Shown here piece after piece: positions 50,701 to 59,765 of a stretch of 64,000 bases of DNA. A program made the translations under genes and the position numbers. The notes beneath the pieces are model-generated. The model had not been told where the DNA came from and did not search any database. It worked only from the letters and a program-made list of their open reading frames with translations. Location: assembly GCA_016868455.1 (NCBI GenBank), contig VGGV01000005.1, positions 1-64,000 of the forward strand, written 5' to 3'. Within the stretch, counting starts at the first letter, position 1. Every line of letters starts with the position of its first letter. Origin of the DNA: Bacteroidota bacterium (lineage in GTDB: Bacteria; Bacteroidota; Bacteroidia; Chitinophagales; Chitinophagaceae).

Positions 50701-53700
50701 GCAAACTCAGGTTTCCGCAACAGGCATGGGGTGGGCTGATGCGCAATATTGACCAGACAGATTTTGAAACCAGCAATATTGAGTTCATAGAATTCTGGCT
50801 GCAGGATCCGTTTATCTCTAACCGCTTTAATCCTTCAGGCGGCCAGCTTTATTTTAACCTTGGCAACCTGTCAGAAGATGTGCTGCGTGATGGTAAACGG
50901 CAATACGAAAACGGTTTGCCAACCACAGCCAATCCCGGCACACCGGTTGACAGTAATACAGTGTGGGGCAGGGTGCCTGCCAATCCGCTGCAGGTAACCA
51001 ACGCATTCAGTAATGATCCGGCCGACAGGCCATTGCAGGATGTGGGTCTTGACGGCCTTCAGGATACTGATGAACGCAGAAGATTTTCGGCCTACCTGGA
51101 TTCGCTGCGAACCAACTTCGGAACGGGTTCTGCAATTTATCAGCGGGCAATATCCGATCCTGCAGCTGATAATTTTAAAGCTTACCGTGATCCTTCCTTT
51201 GACCAGGGGTCACCGGCTGGCATTCTCCAGCGTTATAAAAATATCAATAACCCGCATGGTAATTCGCCGGTGGCGGAAAATAACACAGAGTTTTTCAATG
51301 CGTTCACCCAATATCCCGACCAGGAAGAGATGAACCGGGATAATACCATGAATGAGGTGGAAGAATATTTTCAGTATAAGGTGGATATCCGGCCCAACAT
51401 GCAGGTAGGCCAGAATTTCATTACAGATAAAAGAGTAGTGCAGGTGAACCTGGCTGATAATACCAGCCGTTCAGAAACCTGGTATCTCTTCCGCATCCCG
51501 GTTGACCAGTACCAGCTGAAAGTGGGTAATATTCCTGATTTTAAATCCATCCGCTTTATCCGCATGTTTGTTACCGGTTTCCAGGATTCTGTGGTCATGC
51601 GTTTTGGCAAACTGGAGCTCATTCGTAACCAGTGGAGGAAGTTCCGTTACCAGATTGATACCACCGGCATGTACACCAACCTGCCACAGCCGGACCCCAC
51701 CACCGTGAATACCCTTGCCGTTAATATTGAAGAAAATGATCAGCGCCAGCCCATACCTTACCGCATCCCGCCCGGCATTGAAAGACAGCAACAGCTCAGC
51801 AACAATAATGTGACCCTCTTTTTAAATGAACAGGCTATCAGTACGCAGGTTTGCGGGCTGCATATGAATGAAGGCCGCGGTGTATTCAAAACCATGAACC
51901 TCGATATGCGGCAATACCGGAGGCTGCAATTGTTTGTGCATGCTGAATCCGTGCAAAATTACCAGCCCATTGATTTTGGCCAGCTGAATGTTGTTATCCG
52001 TATCGGCAATGATTTTTCAGGCAACTACTATGAGATAAAATATCCGCTGCGCATTACCCAGTTTGGCGTTACTGACAGTGCATTGATCTGGCCTAAAGAA
52101 AATAATCTTGATTTTGACCTGGATGAACTGACAAGACTGAAGTCCAAACGAAACCGGCTGGGTATTTTACCATCCCGGTATTACAGGGAAACAACGGCCG
52201 ACGGAAGAACCTATGCTATCCTTGGCAACCCTAATCTTGGTGAGGTAAGAGGCATGCTGCTGGCAGTTGAAAACGTAGGCCAGGAATCTATGTATACCGA
52301 AGTGTGGTTTAATGAACTCCGTCTTTCGCAACTGGATGAAAAAGGCGGTTGGGCTGCCAATGCAAGGATTGACTTCCGGCTGGCCGACCTGGGTACACTT
52401 ACCATTGCCGGCACAGCCCGGACCCGTGGGTTCGGCACCCTGGAGCAAAGAGTGAATGAACGAAGCCGGGAAGATGTATACACACTGGATGCATCGGCGA
52501 CTATTGAAGCCGGAAAACTGCTGCCTAAAAAATTCGGGATGCAGATACCCGTATATGCAGGCATCAGTTACCGCAGCAGCACGCCGGAATATGATCCTTA
52601 CGACCTGGATATTAATCTGAGAGAAAAAATAAAAGATGCAGATGCCGGGAAAAAAGATTCTATCCGCAATGATGCGCTGGATGTAACCACCATCAAAACC
52701 GTTAACCTCACTAACGTACGCAAACTGAAAACCGATGGCAAAAGGCCAAAGATCTGGAGTGTTACCAATTTTGATTTTAATTACTCCTACATACAAACCC
52801 TCAGCCATAACCCGCTGATAGAAAAAGATGAGCTGCGCCGCACAAGGGGAGCCCTTGGTTACACCTATGCACCGCAGGCAAAACCGCTGGTGCCTTTCAA
52901 AAAACTCATCAAGTCAAAATCGCCCTGGCTGTCGCTCATAAAAGATTTCAATTTCAACTACACCCCTTCACAGATCGCTTTCCGCGCCGACCTGTTTCGG
53001 CAGTTTGGCGCCACCCGGCTGCGCAATGTGGGCGGCGGTCCTTATAAAATTCCTGAAACCTACAACAAGTATTTCACCTTCGACAGGTATTATATACTGC
53101 AGTGGCCCATCACACAGTCCATTAACATTGATTACAGCGCCACCAATTTTGCAAGGATAGATGAGCCATTCGGCCGTATTGATACAAAAGAAAATAAAGA
53201 CTCTGTAAGAAAAAATGTATTGAAAGGCGGCAGAAATACCAATTTCAGACAGGAAGTAACAATTACGTACAATGTGCCAACACAAAAAATCCCGTTCCTC
53301 AGCTGGACTTCCCTGCGGGCCAGCTACAATACCAGGTACAACTGGCTGGCTGCATCCCTGCAGGAACGGCCTCCTTATGTTGATATAGGTTTGGGAAATA
53401 TTTTATCCAATACGCAAACCCGTACGCTTAACGGTGAACTGAAATTTGAAGAGCTGTATAATAAATCCAGGTTTTTAAGGGCGGTTAATACCAATCTGCC
53501 TCCACCGCCTCCGGGTGCAAATAAAGACAGCAAAGATAAAAAAGCCGATAAGAATAAAAAAGATGATACTCAGCAGCAGGGAGTTCAGCAGGTGAGCCCG
53601 ATGCAGCAGGGCGGTATGGATGCCACAGCCAAACCCGATACTATCCGCAATAAAAAAGGGAAGATCATAAAGATTAAAAAACCGAAAAAGAAGAAAGAGA

Positions 53701-55184
53701 AAAAAGTAAAACAGAAGAAAGACCCCAACCAGCTTCCTGACGTGGGCAATGTAACCAAATTCTTTATGAGAATCCTCACCGGGGTAAAAAGGGTGGGCAT
53801 ACAGTATACAGAAGATTTCGGCACCACATTGCCGGGCTATATGGACAGCACCCGCATTTTGGGACAGAATGTTAAAAGCGGGCAACCCGGTTTCCGTTAC
53901 ATATTCGGCTACCAGCCGGACACCAGCTGGATTAACCGGTTTGCAGCAAAAGGACTGCTGTCAAGCGACACGCTGGTATCAAGAATGATACAGCAGCGCT
54001 ACAACCAGAGGCTGAACCTGACTGCGCAGGTCAGTCCCTTCCGTGATTTTAATATTGATATCAACCTGGATAAAACTTTCGACAAGCAGTATTCTGAATT
54101 ATACAAAGACACCAGCAAGGCTGATAACGTTGGCTTTACCCGCCTGAACCCCTATGCCATGGGAAGTTTCAGCATCAGCTATATTGCATTTAATACCCTC
54201 TTCACCAAATTTGATCCGAATGTTATTTCAGAGACCTTTAAAACCTTTGAAAATAACAGGGCTATCCTTTCCAAGAGACTGGCAGGACTGAATCTTTACC
54301 AGGGCGGAGTTGTTGATCCCAATGACCCGGCCTATTTTAAGGGTTATGGCCGGTATGCACAGGATGTGGTGATACCTGCATTTATTGCAGCCTATACCCA
54401 AAAGGATCCTACCAGTGTAAAGCTTGTCAAAAACAACAACCCGAACCTGAGAGCCAATCCATTTTCAGGGCTGATTCCCAAACCCAACTGGACAGTTACC
54501 TACACCGGACTTTCCAGATTACCGGGGCTGGATAAGATATTCACCAACTTCAGCATCCGTCACGGTTATCACAGTACTTTAAGCATGAACAGCTTTAACA
54601 CAGCCCTGCTGTTTACTGATCCGTTGCGCATAGGTTATCCTTTCTTCCGGGATACGCTTACCGGCAATTTCATTCCCTACTTCCTGGTGCCGAATATTAC
54701 CATCCAGGAAGCATTTGACCCGCTGATTGAAATAGATATAACATTCACCAACCAGCTGAGCACAAGGTTTGAATTCAGCAAGCGCCGGCAACTGAGCCTC
54801 AGCCTGATTGATTACCAACTGGCCGAAAACCGGTCAACCGAAGTAACTTTTGGACTTAACTGGCGGCAAAAAGGAATACCTATTATCAAAAACATCAAGT
54901 TCGGCAAAAAGGAAATGCAACTGGATAACGACGTTACCATCCGTTGCGACTTCAGCCTGCGGGATGATGCCACTTCCAACACCAAGCTGGACCAGCGGAC
55001 ATCCTTTGGCACAGCCGGGCAAAAAGTTATCCGCATTGCACCTTCCATTGACTATGTGCTGAACAACAGGGTAAGCATGAAACTGTACTTTGAACAGAAC
55101 CGCAACATACCCAAGATCAGCAATGCCTTCCCCATTACCAACACAAGGGGAGGGTTGCAGGTGAGGATATCGCTTACACAATAA
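47715..55184 (+). CDS. sprA: T9SS outer-membrane translocon SprA (Sov)
   Basis: SprA is the 36-stranded outer-membrane pore of the type IX secretion system. The protein has 2489 residues, the usual size. Early family marks are YPLTDRRGDPYTYPNRN, IDIRPSGYVELLAGYQGQNI, LPINYNTLANFNFENQLKLDFKG and YVELL; later LQPDEVLGVAYQYTYNG, VYIDDFEGTRANIDLR and RGMLLAVENVG. A very basic tract (KKKKEKKVKQKK) occurs around residue 1990. The start is a TTG (47715) giving a signal peptide LVFIAMMLACTLQASAG; an in-frame ATG at 47763 would cut it short. The exported T9SS substrates in the window (19431, 31009, 57093) would use it. Confidence 0.95.
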   Translation: MNLTAAYIFRILVFIAMMLACTLQASAGFFNPDHPQKKKSAVDTSRYPLTDRRGDPYTYPNRNGFDFRDTSFIKRTIEYDPKTKQYYIVEKIGTRYYRTPVFFSMEEFVRMQGEKDEKDYFKKRSQLLANMNRRLFKPKFKVSNDWFNRIMGVGPDGKVKIDIRPSGYVELLAGYQGQNIKNPTLPERARKQGGFDFNMNSQLQVDASIGEKLKLPINYNTLANFNFENQLKLDFKGKDDDIIKQFQAGNTSFATKGTLIPGAQSLFGVKTQMQFGKLWVTTVLANQQSQRQSQNLQGGTAAQAFSLKADEYDENRHYLLAHYFRNNYNTAMRQLPIVNSRVQILRMEVWVTNRTGATTETRDVVGFMDLGERNPYRTPLLTGAGDNLPRNDANNLYSVITTNPAYRNSSTVQNQLTTFGLLPVQDFEKTFARKLLPTDFYYNPQIGFLSLNQPLQPDEVLGVAYQYTYNGRVYQVGEFSQDVPPDTTGSSQRVLFLKLLKATSQRTNLPIWDLMMKNVYSVGYGQLERQDFQLNITYEEPSLGEKRYLPPNDVSDPYKGQPLIALTNLDRLNNQNDPQPDGVFDFVEGFTIISSQSRIVFPVLEPFGHDLDYVYATQALRNQYLYYPLYDTIKAIAQTFANLNRFKITGKSKSSGSAFGGSGFGGGAPGGLGALPGTASGEYQLGFNIPRGSVTVTANGQVLQENVDYEINYDLGTLRVTNQAVLNSGIPVNIQYENNQAFGFQQKNFMGLRLDYIANKKLTLGGTIVRLGERPFFIKQLYGEDPIRNTMYGFDVDYRNNLPRLTKWLDKLPVYSTRAMSSVTATAEAALLDPGHATQINGVNIVDGKEKTERGGQVYIDDFEGTRANIDLRFPIISWQLASIPQGNNNLTGTAPLFSESSFYNDLRSGYNRGRISWYMIEPTLQEKRNNNNPLRNDLAELSKPETRQVLRREIFPKQFTQFGEGLLTTFDVSFYPKDKGPYNFEKSAARVDASGKLRFPQQAWGGLMRNIDQTDFETSNIEFIEFWLQDPFISNRFNPSGGQLYFNLGNLSEDVLRDGKRQYENGLPTTANPGTPVDSNTVWGRVPANPLQVTNAFSNDPADRPLQDVGLDGLQDTDERRRFSAYLDSLRTNFGTGSAIYQRAISDPAADNFKAYRDPSFDQGSPAGILQRYKNINNPHGNSPVAENNTEFFNAFTQYPDQEEMNRDNTMNEVEEYFQYKVDIRPNMQVGQNFITDKRVVQVNLADNTSRSETWYLFRIPVDQYQLKVGNIPDFKSIRFIRMFVTGFQDSVVMRFGKLELIRNQWRKFRYQIDTTGMYTNLPQPDPTTVNTLAVNIEENDQRQPIPYRIPPGIERQQQLSNNNVTLFLNEQAISTQVCGLHMNEGRGVFKTMNLDMRQYRRLQLFVHAESVQNYQPIDFGQLNVVIRIGNDFSGNYYEIKYPLRITQFGVTDSALIWPKENNLDFDLDELTRLKSKRNRLGILPSRYYRETTADGRTYAILGNPNLGEVRGMLLAVENVGQESMYTEVWFNELRLSQLDEKGGWAANARIDFRLADLGTLTIAGTARTRGFGTLEQRVNERSREDVYTLDASATIEAGKLLPKKFGMQIPVYAGISYRSSTPEYDPYDLDINLREKIKDADAGKKDSIRNDALDVTTIKTVNLTNVRKLKTDGKRPKIWSVTNFDFNYSYIQTLSHNPLIEKDELRRTRGALGYTYAPQAKPLVPFKKLIKSKSPWLSLIKDFNFNYTPSQIAFRADLFRQFGATRLRNVGGGPYKIPETYNKYFTFDRYYILQWPITQSINIDYSATNFARIDEPFGRIDTKENKDSVRKNVLKGGRNTNFRQEVTITYNVPTQKIPFLSWTSLRASYNTRYNWLAASLQERPPYVDIGLGNILSNTQTRTLNGELKFEELYNKSRFLRAVNTNLPPPPPGANKDSKDKKADKNKKDDTQQQGVQQVSPMQQGGMDATAKPDTIRNKKGKIIKIKKPKKKKEKKVKQKKDPNQLPDVGNVTKFFMRILTGVKRVGIQYTEDFGTTLPGYMDSTRILGQNVKSGQPGFRYIFGYQPDTSWINRFAAKGLLSSDTLVSRMIQQRYNQRLNLTAQVSPFRDFNIDINLDKTFDKQYSELYKDTSKADNVGFTRLNPYAMGSFSISYIAFNTLFTKFDPNVISETFKTFENNRAILSKRLAGLNLYQGGVVDPNDPAYFKGYGRYAQDVVIPAFIAAYTQKDPTSVKLVKNNNPNLRANPFSGLIPKPNWTVTYTGLSRLPGLDKIFTNFSIRHGYHSTLSMNSFNTALLFTDPLRIGYPFFRDTLTGNFIPYFLVPNITIQEAFDPLIEIDITFTNQLSTRFEFSKRRQLSLSLIDYQLAENRSTEVTFGLNWRQKGIPIIKNIKFGKKEMQLDNDVTIRCDFSLRDDATSNTKLDQRTSFGTAGQKVIRIAPSIDYVLNNRVSMKLYFEQNRNIPKISNAFPITNTRGGLQVRISLTQ

Positions 55185-55207
55185 CGTCTGAAACCTGCAT
55201 AGGTAAA

Positions 55208-55400
55208 ATGGAAACCGGAAGGAATTTAGCGGCGCTGATCTTCTGCGGTTACCTGCTCCCGTTTCTTCATGCATGTTGTTTGGGCAATTATAAATGCATA
55301 GGCGATGAAAACGCCGCCGGTTTTCGGGTGCTTTCAGCAGGCGGAAATGATATGGTGTTTGGCCCCGGTGTGGTGTATAATATGGAAATAAATTCTCAGG
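55208..55400 (+). pseudogene. Small lipoprotein, 5' fragment
   Basis: The start (METGRNLAALIFCGYLLPF, then LHACCLGNYKC) is a lipoprotein signal, followed by GDENAAGFRVLSAGGNDMVFGPG, a pattern known from short Bacteroidota lipoproteins of about 150 residues. The family pattern is lost near VYNMEINSQGF, and the rest of the frame is antisense to the convergent gene ending at 55396. It is a likely 3' truncation at a junction. Confidence 0.5.
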
Positions 55401-55920
55401 GATTCCTGGCGCCGGCAGCCGGGCTCACAGCCCCGTTTTGCTGCGGGGCATCGCCGGTGCGTTTAAACATCATTACATACCCGCAGAGATTTTTCTTTTT
55501 CTGTTTGTTTACCTGCACCGGTTTTATCATGTGAAATTCGGAGAATTTCGGAATGTAGGTATAGCTGATCACATTACCGTCCACATCGCCCCATTTTTTC
55601 TGGCGGAAGATCACCATCCGCTCCTGCCAGTCGTACATCCGCACTTCATACAGGCAGGAGGTATAGTCGCCGATAAACACAAACTGGTACCAGCTGCCCT
55701 GGGTAAGCGGCACAATCACCGGCATCTCGTATTCGCTTTCCATGGTCATGGAAGCTTCCCTCACCAGCACATATCCGTCTTTTGAGTACAGTTCCCTCAG
55801 GCTGTCGGCCTGCCGGCTGATGGATTCATTGGCGCATGATTGCTGGCGGATCACCTCCTGCTAAAGAACGGGCAGGCTGAAGAAGAGCAGGGCTGTGAAC
55901 AGGATACGGGACTTTTTCAT
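55396..55920 (-). pseudogene. Secreted protein of unknown function, stop codon after the signal peptide
   Basis: From ATG 55920 the frame gives a signal peptide (MKKSRILFTALLFFSLPVL) and then TAG at 55861-55863. The same frame continues QEVIRQQSCANESISRQAD, LVREASMTMESEYEMPVIVPL and YQFVFIGDYTSCLYEVRMYDWQ to IKPVQVNKQKKK. The signal peptide cleavage site would fall exactly at the stop, which supports one gene broken by a single base. The C terminus past MMFKR looks unrelated and may be a junction with the lipoprotein fragment at 55208-55400. I do not recognise the family. Confidence 0.7.
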
Positions 55921-56096
55921 GAGTTCTTCTCTATGGTATTGGAGCGACGGCATAAATATAGAAACGGCTTTTCCCCGGGTTAAATTTTGAGCATTAAATA
56001 TTTATATCAGGGTACATTTTCGCAGGGGAAATACGGCATGTATCGGGCCACGAAGACGGACAAGGTGGTAATTGCCCGTAAGATAAAAGAAAAAAA

Positions 56097-56118
56097 CTGT
56101 CTGCCGTCAGGGGCAGGG
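56097..56118. repeat. Copy of the CTGTCTGCCGTCAG palindrome
   Basis: CTGTCTGCCGTCAGGGGCAGGG matches the stem at 39323-39342 over 14 bases plus most of the other arm. It lies just after the SDR gene (minus strand), where it could again end transcription. Confidence 0.55.
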
Positions 56119-56144
56119 TAATCCGTAGCTTTTTTTGAGCAGCA

Positions 56145-56933
56145 TCAACCGCTTTTGCGGTTAAAATAAATGGTGCTGGCCTGCTGCAGGCAGGTAATGG
56201 AAAGATCGTTGATGCACACATGGGCGGGCAGCGTGGTGCAATAAAACACTACTTCGGCCACATCTTCAGCAGTAAGCGGCTGCAGGCCCTCATAGATTTT
56301 TTTAGCGGTTTCTTCATCACCTTTAAAGCGTACCAGCGAAAACTCTGTTTCGGCTGCACCGGGGTTGATGGCTGTAACCTTAATGCCATGCCGCAGCAGG
56401 TCAATCCGCATGGACTGGCTGAGGGCATCCACGGCGAACTTGGTGGCGCAATACACATTGCCTTTTTCATACACTTCTTTTCCGGCGATGGAACCCATAT
56501 TGATGATATGGCCATGGCCCTGTTTTGCCATCAGCTCCGATACGGCTTTGGCCACATACAGAAAACCTTTCACATTAGTATCAATCATGATATTCCAGTC
56601 ATCCAGGCTGGCTTCCTCAAAATAATCCCGCCCGGCGGCAAGACCCGCATTGTTCACCAGCACATCCATCTTTTTCCATTCATCAGGCAAACCTTTAATG
56701 GAATCAGACACCGCTTTTTCATCCCTTACATCAAAGGGAAGCTGCAGTACAGCCACATTGTATTTTCCTTCAATCTCATCTGCCAGTTGCTGCAGGCGGT
56801 CTGATCTTCTGCCGTTGATGATGAGGTCGTAACCATGGGCGGCAAATTTGTCCGCACAGGCTTTGCCAAATCCTGCCGTAGCTCCGGTAATGAAGACAAT
56901 CCTGGTTGCCGGAGGTTCACTGTTTGAGTTCAT
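56145..56933 (-). CDS. SDR-family oxidoreductase (YdfG-like)
   Basis: A classical short-chain dehydrogenase of 262 residues. NADP-binding TGATAGFGKACAD lies at residues 15-27, NNAG at about 91, and the catalytic Ser-Tyr-Lys in MGSIAGKEVYEKGNVYCATK. AINPGAAETEFSLVRF is typical for the YdfG/serine-dehydrogenase group. The usual substrates are 3-hydroxy acids or serine. The start codon lies inside the left arm of a long inverted repeat, so the first residues (NSNSEPPA) are probably an extension. It has no close partner gene. Confidence 0.92.
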   Translation of the reverse strand: MNSNSEPPATRIVFITGATAGFGKACADKFAAHGYDLIINGRRSDRLQQLADEIEGKYNVAVLQLPFDVRDEKAVSDSIKGLPDEWKKMDVLVNNAGLAAGRDYFEEASLDDWNIMIDTNVKGFLYVAKAVSELMAKQGHGHIINMGSIAGKEVYEKGNVYCATKFAVDALSQSMRIDLLRHGIKVTAINPGAAETEFSLVRFKGDEETAKKIYEGLQPLTAEDVAEVVFYCTTLPAHVCINDLSITCLQQASTIYFNRKSG

Positions 56934-57086
56934 AGTTCATGGTTCATTGCAGCTTACTCGTTATTGCCTGAAACTGCAAAAGAGTAAAAAGCAGGCTGAT
57001 TGTTTTTAAATTACTATATGGGCAAACTTTTAATGTTTGCTCAAACTTAGGAAAAGGCAATGAACCATGAATTATAAACTATGAAC
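56928..57086. repeat. Inverted repeat pair flanking the SDR upstream region
   Basis: The left arm (56928-56949) begins GTTCATAGTTCATGGTTC, and the right arm (57058-57086) is its inverted copy with a seven-base insertion (TATAAT-like). The 108-bp interval between them has no gene and includes a second, short inverted pair GCAAACTTTTAATGTTTGC (57022-57040). The unit resembles a MITE. The left arm overlaps the SDR start codon. Confidence 0.65.
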
Positions 57087-57092
57087 TGGAAT

Positions 57093-59747
57093 TTACCTGA
57101 TCAACGTTACCGTTCCCTTCAGAAAAAGCGGACGACCCAGGTAATCTTCAGCGCTCAGCATCCACACATATACACCGCTGGCCTGCGGCTTTCCGTTATG
57201 AATGCCATCCCAGCCGTGCTTGTTGTGGGTGGTAATAAATACCCTTTCGCCCCACCGGTTGTACACGGAAAAATAAAGGATGCGGCGGATGCCGACGGCT
57301 ATCGGGCGGATCACATCATTCAGCCCGTCGTTATTGGGAGTAAAGGCCGTTGGAACGAAAACGTAAGGATTGGTTTTATAAACATACACAGTTACATATG
57401 CAGAATCGGAGCAACCCACCGAATCCCTGACAATCAGTTTGTACTCCACCGAATCAATATTGGGTCCATACACACCGATGGGATTATGTATGGTGGTACT
57501 GGTAAGCCCGGTGCCGGGGCTCCACAGGTAACTGACGCCGCCTGTGCCATTGAACAAAAGCGGCTGACCCACCACCACAGTAGTATCATTTCCGGCAAAG
57601 GCCCTGATCCTGGGCTGCACTATGACCACTACCGTATCACGGTCCGGTTTGGGGCAGCCCAGAGTGTCGTAAACAGAAAGGATATATTGCGTGGTACGGG
57701 GTGGGGTTACTATGGGGTTCAGAACATTCGGATTGTTCATATAACTGACGGGCGACCAGATAAAGGAACTGCCCGCAATGCCGGCATTTAGTTGCCCCGC
57801 CGTATTGTAGCAAAGTTGCTTATCGGGCCCGGCATCGGAGCCGGGGTAGGGGATGGCGGTTACATTTACAAAATCGGTGGCAGAGCAACTGCCGATTGTT
57901 GCCACAACCGTATAAGTGGTAAAAGGATTATTGCTGGTGGCAACCGGATTGATTATAGCGGGATTGCTGAAGGTAGCCGAAGGGCTGGCAGTCCAGTTAT
58001 AACTCACACCGTCTGACAAAGCATTCAGCTGAACAGGATCGCCGAGGCAGATAGTGGTATCGGGTCTTGCCTGCAGCGTAACAGTTGCCACCACCCTTAC
58101 CTGCAGTGAATCCCGGTTGATACATCCGGCATCATCGAGGTTTACAAAAAACCAGGTGTTCACGGTGGGTGATACCGTGGGGGTGGGGCTGGCGGGATTA
58201 CTGATGGGGCTCACCGGTGTGGATGTCCAGTTAAAAGTGCCGGTGCCGGTGGCATTCAGCTGCAGCGGGTCATTGCCGCATATCAATGTATCCCGGAAAG
58301 CAAGTGAAAGGGGCGGTTTCTCCAGCACATCAATGGTAACCAAAGCTGTATCTATACAGCCCTTGCTGTTGGTAACGATGAGCTGCACATCCTTTGACCC
58401 GGCAGATGGATAAGTGTATTGGGGGTTTCTGATGCGGGAGGTGTCTCCCAGTGTGGTAAGGTCTCCAAAATCCCAGCGCCAGCTGTCTACCACGCCGTAG
58501 CGGGTATTGGTGGTATCGGTAAACCGGAAGGGGTTTTGGTAACAGGCCCCGGAAAAAATAAAGCCGGGGAAGAAGCCGGGATAGATCCTGACAACAACAG
58601 TAGCCGAATCGGAGCAGGTCTGATTTTTATTGGTAATTAATTTTACTACATAGACACCTGTATCAGGATAGGTGAATGTCGGATTAGGAAGATTAGAAGT
58701 ATCATCTAATGCTGTAAGTACTCCAAAATCCCAGAAATAAGAATTAATAAGTGGGCTGGGGTTGGGGTCATCATTTTGAAAAGAAAGTGTAAAGTCATCA
58801 CAAGTAGTGGGCCTTGGATTAAGCAAAGGAGTTGCAAGTTGGCAATCCCCAACTTTTATTTGTAAATCTTTTCTCTGTGTCGCAATTACTATCCCATTTC
58901 TTGTTTCTGTAACACAAACCGTTACTACATAAATTCCTGATGCAGGAGCTATGCCTGATATTAAACCTGTTGTCGGATTAATCAAAACACCTGATCCAAG
59001 AGGAGCTGAAGCGCTGTATTGCGGAGTTGCATATGGAACTGAAATATAAGGTGGCGGAGCAGGAGGGAATGGAATCGGACTGTTTTGTGCGGGGGGTACG
59101 CCCGTTTGGCCGCCGCCTAAATAAGCTGTACAAAAAGAGTAGCTTAATTGATCGCCATCAGCATCAACAGCGGCAAAACTATATGTAAAAGGATTACCGG
59201 CACACACAATCACTGTATCTGAGCCGACAAACCTTGCACTATTATTTTGCGGAGCTGTTGCTAACAATGAAGTACCGGGTATTTCGACAGAATAAGTTGC
59301 TCCTACTCCACCTGAGCCTGTTAAGTTGCTTATTCCACTAATTCTGCAACAACGCTGAAATGAAACTATATAACCATTAACTGAAGCTGGCAGTGAAATG
59401 TCCACAACATAATACCCCACCTGATAACATACTACCGGGGGATTACTGATGCAAGGGTCAGGAGAATTTAGTGATAGTGTTACAATTTGAGCCAGGGCCA
59501 CTGATCCGTTACTCCACACCATTGTTCCAGTTGATTTATCAAACGCAGCCATTCCAATTTGTGCATCCAAATTGGCACAGTTTGTACAATTACAATCCTT
59601 AAAAAGTTTTACTGTAACCCTGTAATCATAATTTGCTCCAGTTTGCCCAAGATAGGTATAATACATTTCTCCGCCGGTAATATGCGCAGCCTCTGCAGTC
59701 CCTGACAGGATAAACAAAGCAAGTATGGCGGGTAAAAAACGTTTCAT
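57093..59747 (-). CDS. Large secreted PKD-domain protein with T9SS type B sorting domain
   Basis: The 884 residues start with a signal peptide (FLPAILALFILSGTAEAA), followed by HITGGEMYYTYLGQTGANYDYRVTVKLFKD, a beginning shared by gliding-motility-associated surface proteins. Two PKD domains are clear (SYFWDFGVLTALDDTS, DSWRWDFGDLTTLGDTS), then several Ig-like repeats with CLGDPVQLNA-type strands. The C-terminal 90 residues are a type B sorting domain: VFVPTAFTPNNDGLNDV, FSVYNRWGERVF, HGWDGIHNGKPQASGVYVW. It is likely an adhesin exported by T9SS and remains at the surface. The middle Ig repeats are nearly alike and could mediate contacts. Confidence 0.93.
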   Translation of the reverse strand: MKRFLPAILALFILSGTAEAAHITGGEMYYTYLGQTGANYDYRVTVKLFKDCNCTNCANLDAQIGMAAFDKSTGTMVWSNGSVALAQIVTLSLNSPDPCISNPPVVCYQVGYYVVDISLPASVNGYIVSFQRCCRISGISNLTGSGGVGATYSVEIPGTSLLATAPQNNSARFVGSDTVIVCAGNPFTYSFAAVDADGDQLSYSFCTAYLGGGQTGVPPAQNSPIPFPPAPPPYISVPYATPQYSASAPLGSGVLINPTTGLISGIAPASGIYVVTVCVTETRNGIVIATQRKDLQIKVGDCQLATPLLNPRPTTCDDFTLSFQNDDPNPSPLINSYFWDFGVLTALDDTSNLPNPTFTYPDTGVYVVKLITNKNQTCSDSATVVVRIYPGFFPGFIFSGACYQNPFRFTDTTNTRYGVVDSWRWDFGDLTTLGDTSRIRNPQYTYPSAGSKDVQLIVTNSKGCIDTALVTIDVLEKPPLSLAFRDTLICGNDPLQLNATGTGTFNWTSTPVSPISNPASPTPTVSPTVNTWFFVNLDDAGCINRDSLQVRVVATVTLQARPDTTICLGDPVQLNALSDGVSYNWTASPSATFSNPAIINPVATSNNPFTTYTVVATIGSCSATDFVNVTAIPYPGSDAGPDKQLCYNTAGQLNAGIAGSSFIWSPVSYMNNPNVLNPIVTPPRTTQYILSVYDTLGCPKPDRDTVVVIVQPRIRAFAGNDTTVVVGQPLLFNGTGGVSYLWSPGTGLTSTTIHNPIGVYGPNIDSVEYKLIVRDSVGCSDSAYVTVYVYKTNPYVFVPTAFTPNNDGLNDVIRPIAVGIRRILYFSVYNRWGERVFITTHNKHGWDGIHNGKPQASGVYVWMLSAEDYLGRPLFLKGTVTLIR

Positions 59748-59765
59748 TGATAGGATTATCAGCTA

